64,000 nt of DNA. Source: Algibacter miyuki. GTDB lineage: Bacteria > Bacteroidota > Bacteroidia > Flavobacteriales > Flavobacteriaceae. A model generated the notes under the pieces. That model saw nothing but the letters and a program-made list of their open reading frames with translations, did not search any database and was not told the DNA's origin. The translations under genes were made by a program, and so were the position numbers. The DNA lies in the NCBI RefSeq assembly GCF_042427745.1, contig NZ_JBHMFA010000009.1, one strand, 5' to 3'. Position 1 is the stretch's first letter, and each line of letters starts with the position of its first letter. Shown in pieces: positions 34,686-42,841 of this stretch.

Positions 34686-35363
34686 TTAAATGTTTCCGGA
34701 AATAGCATTGTAAATAGCCGTTTTTACTGCGGTTTTCATAAAATTGTTTTCTGAGGATTTTTGATTGATTTCAATTTCAATACCTAAATAATACTCAGGA
34801 AATTGTTTACGTAAATAGGTGGTAAACCCGTCCGATTTTCCTAAGTATGGATAATTGTACCGTACATTTAAGTCGGAATCTTGCTTCAAAATGTCATGTT
34901 TTAAAGCTTTGCAAAAGTCTTTTTCTTTTGTTTTTCGGGAGTCGAAAAGTAAACAAATATCGCCATGTCTTTCTTCGGAATTAAAAATAGGAGTGAAGGA
35001 ATGTACCGAAATATGAAGCACTTTTTGCTGATTTATAATTAACTTTTGAATAGCCTGTTCTACGGAATTTCTATATTCTAGATATTCCGAAATTAACGCG
35101 TCTTGATCTGGTTTTGAAAGCTGTTTTGAAAATTCAGAAAACAAATTTTTATGATGTAAAGAGCGGTTAAGCTCTATCAATAAACGACTTCTAGTACAGT
35201 AAAATGAGGCGTACGACAAAGATTTTAAATGATTGAAAACATCTAATGCGCCCAAATCGAAACCACGATGCGTTTCTAAAATAGCTTCGTGGTTTTTAAA
35301 AATTCCGCTGTATTTTTTTGGGATGTCATTACCGCCATGCTCACAAGACAAGATGAGTTTCAT
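34686..35363 (-). CDS. N-formylglutamate amidohydrolase-like hydrolase
   Basis: A 225-aa protein of the N-formylglutamate amidohydrolase (FGase) family, a zinc-dependent amidase fold. Family landmarks are LILSCEHGGNDIPKKY at the N-terminus, ETHRGFDLGALDVFNHL, LIELNRSLHH and HISVHSFTPIFN. There is no histidine-degradation gene nearby, so hydrolysis of formylglutamate itself is unlikely. The ATG at 35363 forms an ATGA overlap with the stop of the GCS2 gene and is preferred to a start 30 bases further upstream. As the third gene of the RimK/GCS2 operon it may trim or deprotect the product. Confidence 0.85.
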   Translation of the reverse strand: MKLILSCEHGGNDIPKKYSGIFKNHEAILETHRGFDLGALDVFNHLKSLSYASFYCTRSRLLIELNRSLHHKNLFSEFSKQLSKPDQDALISEYLEYRNSVEQAIQKLIINQQKVLHISVHSFTPIFNSEERHGDICLLFDSRKTKEKDFCKALKHDILKQDSDLNVRYNYPYLGKSDGFTTYLRKQFPEYYLGIEIEINQKSSENNFMKTAVKTAIYNAISGNI

Positions 35364-36586
35364 GAGGTAAAAAGTTGATTTTCCGCTAAACAATTAGCTA
35401 GTTTGGAATACACGTTTTTAATGTTTTCTTGTGAAAAGTCAGTGTTTAGCGCCTTTAAAATTCGAGTTGAAAGTGTGCCTTCGGATAAAATAATATCTAG
35501 AGCTTCGTAATGAGAATCATCTATTGAAGGTTTTGCTAAGGCATACAAATGTTTCCAAAGGTCTTTAACGGTACTCGCTTTTGAAATTCCAAAAAGTTGC
35601 AAATATTCAAGGTTTGAAATATTATGATTTTCGGCATCTTTTATCGTTTCATTTAAAATTGAAAACAGGACTTCTTTAGACCACGTTTTTTGTTCATTTA
35701 AAGGTGCTAAAGTTTCATTTACTAATAATTTTAAGACTTCAATAATAAGCACACAAATGGCAATGTCGGCTTTCGGGCATTCCTGAATGTCTACCAACCT
35801 AATTTCAATAGCATTTCTATCAAAACGAGCAATGGCTCCTCTTGAGTTTAAAAAATGATGTTCTAGAATATTATCCGTATCAAACGGTTTTATGGCTTTG
35901 TTTATAGGTTCAAAAATAGTTTTTGCATACGCTTTTTTAGAAAACACGGCTTCTGGAATCACAGAGCCAGTCATTTCAGGAATTTCTTTTTGGTTGGTTT
36001 TATAATACTCTAATCGGGTGTCTTTAAAACCGGTAACTTGGCCCTCTAAAATAGGGGAGCTCGCGCATAACCCAGGAATTAAAGGTAAAATAACCCGGAT
36101 GGCAGCATGTAGTTTTTCAAACTCGGCATCATCAAAAAAAGGCAAGTTAATATGCGTACTTTGCACGTTGCTCCAACCATGACCTTTACAGTTGAAAATT
36201 TTATTATACAACTCGTACACTTCACTATAGCTGTGTTTCCATAACATGGTGTCTGTTTCTGGATTCATTAACGGATGAGATGCCGTTGGTAGAAGTTGGC
36301 TGTTTTCTTCCTTTAAAAGCGTATTGATTTCTATTATATTCTTATGAAATAATCCTGACAAACTATTCAAATGGGCAGTTGGGCCATTGGTTTTTAATTC
36401 CACAACATGAGCTACTAATTCATTGCTCCAGGCAATGGCTCCATTATCAATATCACCAGCAAGTTCACCCTTTTTTTTAGTTAAAAGTGTGTCTACAATA
36501 GGCGCAACTTTAAAGCTGTTTGTGTTTATAAGCATGTATTCTAACTCAATGCCATACACTTCAAATAAATGATATTTTTTCGCCAT
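35360..36586 (-). CDS. Glutamate-cysteine ligase family (GCS2) carboxylate-amine ligase
   Basis: A 408-aa amide ligase of the GCS2/YbdK type. The glutamine-synthetase-like fold shows as FEVYGIELEYMLI (metal-binding Glu residues), STHINLPFFDD in the middle and IARFDRNAIEIRLVDIQECP towards the C-terminus. Members join a carboxylate, often glutamate, to an amine using ATP. It starts one base after the ATP-grasp stop and overlaps the FGase-like start, so the three proteins are made together. The substrate is unknown; a simple glutathione pathway is not supported because no gshB-like gene is present. Confidence 0.88.
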   Translation of the reverse strand: MAKKYHLFEVYGIELEYMLINTNSFKVAPIVDTLLTKKKGELAGDIDNGAIAWSNELVAHVVELKTNGPTAHLNSLSGLFHKNIIEINTLLKEENSQLLPTASHPLMNPETDTMLWKHSYSEVYELYNKIFNCKGHGWSNVQSTHINLPFFDDAEFEKLHAAIRVILPLIPGLCASSPILEGQVTGFKDTRLEYYKTNQKEIPEMTGSVIPEAVFSKKAYAKTIFEPINKAIKPFDTDNILEHHFLNSRGAIARFDRNAIEIRLVDIQECPKADIAICVLIIEVLKLLVNETLAPLNEQKTWSKEVLFSILNETIKDAENHNISNLEYLQLFGISKASTVKDLWKHLYALAKPSIDDSHYEALDIILSEGTLSTRILKALNTDFSQENIKNVYSKLANCLAENQLFTS

Positions 36587-36587
36587 C

Positions 36588-38033
36588 TTACTGTACTCTT
36601 GTTTTTAATGCTGATAAAATTTTGGTGTAAATTAAATCTCCATAATATTCATCTTCCACACCAAAATCGATGTTTGGGTTGTCGTTAATTTCTATTACCA
36701 TCGGTTTATTGTTCACCACTTTGATGTCAATTCCATATAGGCCTTTGCCCATTAATTTAGCCGATTTTAAAGCCATTTTCAAAACTTTTTTCGGCACTTT
36801 TTCAATCGGTAAACATTCGGCGTCGCCATCTTGTTCTTGTTTCTTTTTAGCTTTCCAGTTATAAATTTGCCAGTGTCCTTTGGCCATGTAATATTTACAG
36901 GCATAAAAGACTTCATCGTCAATAATTCCAATACGCCAATCATAATCCGAAGGGCAAAATTCTTGAGCAATAATCAAGTCTGATTCTTTTAACATCTCAT
37001 CAACTAATGCCGTATACTCTTCTTCTGTTTTGGCTTTTTTTACTCCAAAAGAAAAGGTTGAATCTGGTGCTTTTAAAACACAAGGTAAACCCACTTGTGC
37101 TAAAACATCGTGCCTATTTTCTTTATGTACAATAACCGTTTTTGGTGTGTCAATATGGGCGTTATTTAATGCTTCAGCCATATAGACCTTATTGCAGCAT
37201 TTTAAAATAGCATCGGGGTAGTCTATAATAGCAATGTCTTCCTGTTGTGCCTTTCGGGCAAAGGCGTAAGCTTCATTATTTACTTCGGTGCTTTGTCTAA
37301 TAAATAGGGCGTCGAAAGAGGTGAGTCGACCTAAATCTTTAGGTTCAATAATTTCGGCGTAAATATTCATTTTTTCAGCAATATCAATAAACTTTTTTAA
37401 GGCTTTTGGATTGCTTGGTGGCGCCGGATCATTCGGGTTTACCAAAATGGCCAAATCAAAATCCGATCGTGTTAGTTTTGGCGTGTCGTATCTTTTTTTA
37501 GAAAAATACTGATTTGCAAATTCATAAACACTCTCTAAATGTTCTTCTGGTATTTCAGATTCCGAAATGGCCTTAATACTCTGAATATGCCATTTGCTAT
37601 TAAACGAAAACTTCACGCGCAAAAAAGGCACCTGAAAATGTTTATAAAACAAGCTGCTTAATTCTTTGTATTTCTGCGCCACATTCTGTCCAAAATAAAT
37701 GCTTAAAACAAACTCGCGAGATTTAATGTTTTTTAAACTTTGCTGAATGACATTATCAAAATCTTCCGAAACAATTTTCACAAGTTTCAAATCTTTTAGG
37801 TCCACTAAGTTTTTCACCGTCGGAATGGCGCTATGGCCACGTGCTTCGGCTAATAAAGATACATAGTATCCTTTAGTTTGATAGTTGTAGTTTTTACATA
37901 AATTAAAAATTCTAGCTTTTTTAATTTGCGAAAATTTTAAATCCGTGAGGTATTCTTGAGAAGAAATTACGGTAATATTGTTAATAGAAAACTTCCATTT
38001 TTCAGGTTGATTAACAACAATATATTTATTCAT
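36588..38033 (-). CDS. RimK-like ATP-grasp ligase with N-terminal RLAN domain
   Basis: A 481-aa protein. About residues 1-150 match the RimK-like ATP-grasp N-terminal (RLAN) domain (NLCKNYNYQTKGYYVSLLAE). After a pre-ATP-grasp segment the ATP-grasp core covers about 290-470: NKVYMAEALNNAHIDTPKT, PCVLKAPDSTFSFGVKKA, YDWRIGIIDDEVFYACKYY and metal-binding YGIDIKVV...VIEINDNPN. Such enzymes form peptide or gamma-glutamyl-type bonds with ATP. It is the first gene of a three-gene operon, with a promoter 32-64 bp upstream. The product is not known. Confidence 0.9.
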   Translation of the reverse strand: MNKYIVVNQPEKWKFSINNITVISSQEYLTDLKFSQIKKARIFNLCKNYNYQTKGYYVSLLAEARGHSAIPTVKNLVDLKDLKLVKIVSEDFDNVIQQSLKNIKSREFVLSIYFGQNVAQKYKELSSLFYKHFQVPFLRVKFSFNSKWHIQSIKAISESEIPEEHLESVYEFANQYFSKKRYDTPKLTRSDFDLAILVNPNDPAPPSNPKALKKFIDIAEKMNIYAEIIEPKDLGRLTSFDALFIRQSTEVNNEAYAFARKAQQEDIAIIDYPDAILKCCNKVYMAEALNNAHIDTPKTVIVHKENRHDVLAQVGLPCVLKAPDSTFSFGVKKAKTEEEYTALVDEMLKESDLIIAQEFCPSDYDWRIGIIDDEVFYACKYYMAKGHWQIYNWKAKKKQEQDGDAECLPIEKVPKKVLKMALKSAKLMGKGLYGIDIKVVNNKPMVIEINDNPNIDFGVEDEYYGDLIYTKILSALKTRVQ

Positions 38034-38064
38034 TAAAGTGCATGATAGCGGTGTATATTTTACA

Positions 38065-38097
38065 CGAATGTACTTTATTTTTTAATAGGTTTTACAA
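38065..38097 (-). promoter_or_regulatory. Promoter of the RimK/GCS2/FGase operon
   Basis: On the minus strand TTG (38097-38095), a 22-bp spacer and TACATTCG (38072-38065), one mismatch from TAnnTTTG. Leader about 28 nt. I see no other clear element in the 38034-38401 gap; a weak TATTTTGG lies before fabH. Confidence 0.65.
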
Positions 38098-38401
38098 AGT
38101 GATAAAATAATTTTTCGGCATATTAAGTTGTTGGATTTTAGCTGTTTGTGCTGGTTTTTAGTTAGCGGTTAGTCTTGAGGTTTTGTGGTACTTTAAGTCG
38201 ATTATATGCATAACTAAAAACAAAAGTTCTAATCTGTAAAATGAAGATAAAAAGAGCCATAAGTATATCATATTAAGTAAGCTTAGAGCGAGCTGTATTT
38301 TATAAGCTAATTGAAAAATACAAGCAGGTTTTTAAAATGTCAATTGAAATTTGAAGAATACCGCCAGTTGTTGTATTTTGGCTTTCTAATCGACTCTAAA
38401 T

Positions 38402-39406
38402 ATGTACAATTCAAAAATAACTGGCTTAGGTAAATACTTACCTGATAACGTGGTGACAAACGACGATTTGTCTAAGTTAATGGATACCAACGATGCTTGG
38501 GTGCAAGAACGCACAGGTATTCAAGAACGCCGCTGGATTAAAGAAGGCACCGAAGATACCTCGGCCGTTATGGGAGCAAAAGCTGCCCGAATTGCCATAG
38601 AACGCTCCGGTTTAACCAAGGACGATATCGATTTTATTGTATTTGCTACCCTAAGTCCCGATTATTATTTCCCTGGTTGTGGTGTGCAAATTCAAGACAT
38701 GCTCGATATGCCAACCATTGGCGCTCTCGATGTGCGTAATCAATGCTCCGGCTTTGTGTATGCTATTTCTGTGGCCGACCAGTTTATTAAAACCGGCATG
38801 TACAAAAATATTTTGGTCATTGGAGCCGAGTATCACAGTAACGGACTCGATAAAACTACGCGAGGTCGTAGCGTAAGCGTAATTTTTGGCGATGGTGCCG
38901 GCGCCTGCGTACTTTCTCGTGAAGAAGATAACAACAAAGGTATCCTCTCCACACATTTACATAGTGAAGGTAAATATGCCGATAAATTAATAGTAGAATC
39001 CCCAAGTATTGGCCATTGGGTTCCCGAAATTAAGGCTGCTGGAGACGACGATTTAACCTATTTTCCATACATGGATGGTCAATTCGTGTTCAAACACGCT
39101 GTGGTGCGTTTTAGCGAAGTCATCATGGAAGGGCTCGCGAAAAATGGCTTACAAAAGGAAGACATCAACATGTTAATTCCGCATCAAGCCAATTTACGTA
39201 TTGCTCAATTTATTCAGAAAAAGTTCGGATTGCAGGACGATCAAGTATTTAATAACATTCAAAAATACGGTAACACCACCGCCGCATCCGTTATTATAGC
39301 GCTTACCGAAGCCTGGGAAGAAGGCAAAATCAAACCCGGCGATAACGTCGTTTTAGCCGCCTTTGGAAGTGGTTTTACTTGGGCAAGTGCCATTATAAAA
39401 TGGTAA
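38402..39406 (+). CDS. fabH: 3-oxoacyl-ACP synthase III
   Basis: A 334-aa beta-ketoacyl-ACP synthase III. The Cys-His-Asn triad is complete: Cys in DVRNQCSGFVYA (about residue 117), His in LIPHQANLRI (about 261) and Asn in YGNTTAAS (about 293). KASIII condenses acetyl- or acyl-CoA with malonyl-ACP to start a fatty acid. It stands alone, not in the plsX-fabH order, so the genome may carry another FabH paralogue; primer specificity cannot be inferred. The local sequence looks somewhat richer in GC than its neighbours by eye. Confidence 0.93.
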   Translation: MYNSKITGLGKYLPDNVVTNDDLSKLMDTNDAWVQERTGIQERRWIKEGTEDTSAVMGAKAARIAIERSGLTKDDIDFIVFATLSPDYYFPGCGVQIQDMLDMPTIGALDVRNQCSGFVYAISVADQFIKTGMYKNILVIGAEYHSNGLDKTTRGRSVSVIFGDGAGACVLSREEDNNKGILSTHLHSEGKYADKLIVESPSIGHWVPEIKAAGDDDLTYFPYMDGQFVFKHAVVRFSEVIMEGLAKNGLQKEDINMLIPHQANLRIAQFIQKKFGLQDDQVFNNIQKYGNTTAASVIIALTEAWEEGKIKPGDNVVLAAFGSGFTWASAIIKW

Positions 39407-39427
39407 AAAGTTTAGAATATTAAGATT

Positions 39428-39525
39428 TTTGGCGTTCCCTTGCAGGTCAGGCTTTCCGCTGGAAGTCCTCGCACCTCCTACGTCGGGCTGTGGGCTTTTC
39501 ACTGCAATCCTTAACGCGAGCTAAT
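39428..39525 (+). repeat. Dispersed intergenic repeat, copy at 39.4 kb
   Basis: GGCGTTCCCTTGCAGG, GGCTTTCCGCTGGAAGTCCT, GCACCTCCTACGTCGGGC, GGGCTTTTCACTGCAATCC and TTAACGC in order. Nearly identical to the 29.4-kb copy but on the opposite strand. It lies between convergent fabH and the pseudouridine synthase gene. Confidence 0.85.
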
Positions 39526-39615
39526 CCGCTAAACAGGAGACGTACTAAAAGGTATCTAATATTTGCTGAAATTTATCGGCAACGCGAGAAAAGTATAACT
39601 GATGTAAATATGAAT

Positions 39616-40245
39616 TTACATATTATCCTTGGTAGCCGAATCACTCAAACTAAAAACGTCCACCGGAATAACATCACCAATTTGCATAGTATTCACCTGA
39701 ATGTTTCCCACGCGAACGCGCACTAAACGCAAGGTTGGAAATCCCACAGCCGAAGTCATTTTCCGAACCTGTCTAAACTTACCTTCGTTCAACGTTACCG
39801 AAACCCAAGATGTTGGGCCATGTCTATCATCTCTAATTTTTTGTTGCCGTGTGGGTAAATCCGGAATGGTCTCTAATTTAAACGCTTTGCACGGTTTGGT
39901 TTGGTATTTTTTACCTTCAAAACCAATTTCAACACCTTGTTGCAGTGCCGTTATAGCTTCCGCAGAAATATCGCCATCAACCTGAGCATAATATTCTTTT
40001 TCAACCTTTTGGCTATTTACAAAATCGCTCATTTTTCCGTCAGTGGTTAAAAGTAATAAACCTTCCGATTTTTCATCCAAACGTCCGATGGCCATAATTC
40101 CTTCTGGAAAATCATGAAGTGCGCCTAGAAATTTTTTGCGTTTTTGTTGTGTAGAATTAGAGTAAAACTGACTTAAATACCCAAAGGGTTTATAAATTAT
40201 GAAATGTTTATGTTTAATAGTGTGTTCAGAATGGTTTTCGGTCAT
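39616..40245 (-). CDS. Pseudouridine synthase, RsuA/RluE family
   Basis: A 209-aa RNA-modifying enzyme. The catalytic aspartate lies in MAIGRLDEKSEGLLLLTTDG (about residues 56-75), with further family motifs KEYYAQVDG and NEGKFRQVRKMTSAVGFPTL. Length and lack of an S4 domain fit RluE (23S rRNA U2457) rather than RsuA or RluB, but the exact target is inferred. It is separated from topB by 19 bp on the same strand and is probably co-transcribed. Confidence 0.9.
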   Translation of the reverse strand: MTENHSEHTIKHKHFIIYKPFGYLSQFYSNSTQQKRKKFLGALHDFPEGIMAIGRLDEKSEGLLLLTTDGKMSDFVNSQKVEKEYYAQVDGDISAEAITALQQGVEIGFEGKKYQTKPCKAFKLETIPDLPTRQQKIRDDRHGPTSWVSVTLNEGKFRQVRKMTSAVGFPTLRLVRVRVGNIQVNTMQIGDVIPVDVFSLSDSATKDNM

Positions 40246-40264
40246 TTTAATAAAATAATACGAT

Positions 40265-42580
40265 TTACAATTCTCCTTTCAGAATACGATACACTAGCGC
40301 TTTCGTTGGCGTTTGCCCGTTAATTTTAGATTTAACCGTATCAAAGGTCATTTTAAAATCGCAACCCGATTTATACGCGCTACACCCATAAGCTGTTTTT
40401 CCTTTCATAACCTTGCCTGTGTTACATTTTGGGCAAGTTAATTTATCATCGTCTGGTTGCGCTGTTTGGGGTTTGGTTTTCGTTTTGGCTTTTACTTTTG
40501 GTTCTAGTTTCAGTTTAAAATCGTCATCAAAACGAAGTAAACCTTCCACCGTTCCAGCATCGGTTTTAAAACCTTTTAAATTCACTGTAGATCCTTTTTG
40601 AAGTAAGCGTATAAATTGCTTTTCAGAAATTTTCTTTTCACCAAAACTAAAAGGTAATACAAATTTACAGCCGTCTTTATAAGCACTGCAACCGTAAGCT
40701 GTTTTTCCTTTTAAGAGTTGTCCTTTTTTACATTTCGGACAAACCTCTGCCATAATTCCGGCTTGCTTTTTCACCGTCGCTTTTGCGGCTCGGCTTTTTA
40801 CCACATTGGCTTGCGAAATATTGGCACGTTTGGTTTCGCTTCGCACTTCGTAAACCAAAGCATCTACCATGCGTTTCATGTTTTTTATAAACGCACCTGC
40901 GCTATAAGTGCCTTTTTCAATATCTTTTAATTGTTTCTCCCAAGAACCTGTAAGTTCGGCAGATTTCAACAATTCATTCTGGATGGTGTCAATTAGCAAA
41001 ATACCCGTAACAGTCGGCAATACTTGCTTTTTGTTTCGTTTTATGTATTTTCTTTTAAAAAGTGTTTCAATAATATTGGCTCGTGTTGATGGTCGGCCAA
41101 TACCGTTTTCTTTCATTAAATCTCGTAATTCTTCATCGTCTACCTGCTTACCTGCCGTTTCCATAGCACGTAACAAAGTAGCCTCTGTAAACTGGTTTGG
41201 CGGTTTGGTTTCCTTTTCTAAAAATGAAGGTTCGTGCGGGCCTTTTTCTCCTTTAACAAAGGTTGGTAAAATACCCGATTCTTTTTCTTTCGCATTCGGG
41301 TTTTCAAAAACAACACGCCAACCTTTTTCTAAAATTTCTTTTCCTGTAGTTTTAAAAACAACATCGGCTGCATTACCTAAAACCGTAGTGTTTGATACAA
41401 TACATTCATCATAAAAAACCGCAATAAAGCGCTTGGTTATAATATCGTAAACCTGTTGTTGGTTGTACTGTAAATTAATTTGAATCCCGGTTGGAATAAT
41501 AGCGTGGTGATCGGTTACTTTTTTATCGTTAAAAACCTTAGTCGATTTTTTTATTTTCTTCCCTAAAAGCGGTTCTGTTAAAGCGGCATAACTGGTTAGT
41601 TTTTGCAATATACCAGCGACTTTAGGATAGACATCATTTGGTAAAAAAGTGGTATCTACTCTAGGGTAAGTTACTACTTTTTGTTCGTACAATTTCTGAA
41701 CAATTTTCAACGTTTCATCTGCCGAAAACCCAAACTTGGTATTGCAATATACCTGTAGTCCGGTTAAATCGAATAATTTTGGCGCATATTCCTTGCCTTT
41801 CTTTTTGGTAGTCGATTGTATTTCAAACTCGCTTTCCTTTACTTTATTAGCCATAGCTTCACCATCTTCTTTTTTAAGAAAACGGCCTTCTTCATAACTA
41901 AAAAGGGTTTCGCGATATAGGGTTTGTAATTCCCAATAGGGTTGAGGTTTAAAGTTTTCAATATCTTTAAATCGGCCAACAACCATGGCTAATGTTGGTG
42001 TTTGCACACGCCCAACCGATAATACTTGTTTGTAGCCACCGTGTTTTACGGTATATAATCGGGTGGCATTCATACCTAAAAGCCAATCGCCAATGGCTCT
42101 AGAAAATCCAGCATAATATAAATTATCGTAATCTTCCGAAGGTTTTAAATTCTGAAATCCTTCTTTTATGGCTTCTGTAGTTAAAGAGGAAATCCATAAA
42201 CGTTGTACTTTACCTTTATATTCGGCCTCGTTCATCACCCAACGTTGAATAAGTTCTCCTTCTTGCCCAGCATCCCCACAGTTTATAACCACATCGGCTT
42301 TATCAAATAAACTTTTTACAATTCTAAATTGCTTCTGGATACCATCATTTGCGACTACTTTAGTCTCAAATTTTTCTGGTAGCATGGGTAAATTATTTAA
42401 ATCCCAACTTTTCCAATAGGGCTTATAATCATTGGGTTCTTTCAATGTGCATAAGTGTCCAAAGGTGTATGTAACTGCATAACCATTACCTTCGTAATAG
42501 CCATCACGTTTAGTGTTCGCTCCTAAAACAGTAGCAATTTCGCGGGCAACACTTGGTTTTTCAGCTATACAGACTTTCAC
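40265..42580 (-). CDS. topB: DNA topoisomerase III
   Basis: A 771-aa type IA topoisomerase. The Toprim domain contains INCGDAGQEGELIQRW (about residues 99-114). The active-site tyrosine is Y305 in VVTYPRVDTTFLP. Two C-terminal zinc-ribbon-like modules each read CPKC...GK.AYGCSAYK.GC (about 630-655 and 715-740), a duplication. The enzyme decatenates single-stranded or nicked DNA, often working with RecQ; recQ is in this window but not adjacent. Confidence 0.95.
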   Translation of the reverse strand: MKVCIAEKPSVAREIATVLGANTKRDGYYEGNGYAVTYTFGHLCTLKEPNDYKPYWKSWDLNNLPMLPEKFETKVVANDGIQKQFRIVKSLFDKADVVINCGDAGQEGELIQRWVMNEAEYKGKVQRLWISSLTTEAIKEGFQNLKPSEDYDNLYYAGFSRAIGDWLLGMNATRLYTVKHGGYKQVLSVGRVQTPTLAMVVGRFKDIENFKPQPYWELQTLYRETLFSYEEGRFLKKEDGEAMANKVKESEFEIQSTTKKKGKEYAPKLFDLTGLQVYCNTKFGFSADETLKIVQKLYEQKVVTYPRVDTTFLPNDVYPKVAGILQKLTSYAALTEPLLGKKIKKSTKVFNDKKVTDHHAIIPTGIQINLQYNQQQVYDIITKRFIAVFYDECIVSNTTVLGNAADVVFKTTGKEILEKGWRVVFENPNAKEKESGILPTFVKGEKGPHEPSFLEKETKPPNQFTEATLLRAMETAGKQVDDEELRDLMKENGIGRPSTRANIIETLFKRKYIKRNKKQVLPTVTGILLIDTIQNELLKSAELTGSWEKQLKDIEKGTYSAGAFIKNMKRMVDALVYEVRSETKRANISQANVVKSRAAKATVKKQAGIMAEVCPKCKKGQLLKGKTAYGCSAYKDGCKFVLPFSFGEKKISEKQFIRLLQKGSTVNLKGFKTDAGTVEGLLRFDDDFKLKLEPKVKAKTKTKPQTAQPDDDKLTCPKCNTGKVMKGKTAYGCSAYKSGCDFKMTFDTVKSKINGQTPTKALVYRILKGEL

Positions 42581-42830
42581 GTATTGGGGTTTAAAATAGA
42601 GGGTGCAAAATAAGAATTTTGGGGCGTATATAAACCAGGATTTGTTAGGAGTTATTAACGATTTTTAAATCTCTGGATAATGATAAATTTATTCGAGTTT
42701 TCTTATAAATCGCTATTATTTAGTTGGTTATTTTTTTGAATTGCATTTGTGTAGCTAAAGTAATACTTGGCTTTTTCAAAAAAGTTGGCAAATCCCTGTA
42801 TTCGGGGGTGGTTATGCTTTGGGCAATTCC

Positions 42831-42838
42831 TACATTTG
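42831..42838 (+). promoter_or_regulatory. -7 element abutting the histidine kinase start (leaderless-type)
   Basis: TACATTTG ends three bases before the ATG at 42842, so the predicted first transcribed base is the A of the ATG. Confidence 0.55.
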
Positions 42839-42841
42839 CAA

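Noticed and set aside
39490..39726. 78-aa ORF with GFSLQSLTR, plus strand
   Set aside because: It reads through the dispersed repeat and into the antisense of the pseudouridine synthase; it has no family support and arises from repeat sequence.
40908..41414. 168-aa antisense ORF within topB
   Set aside because: topB on the other strand has a complete catalytic set; the antisense frame shows no family features.
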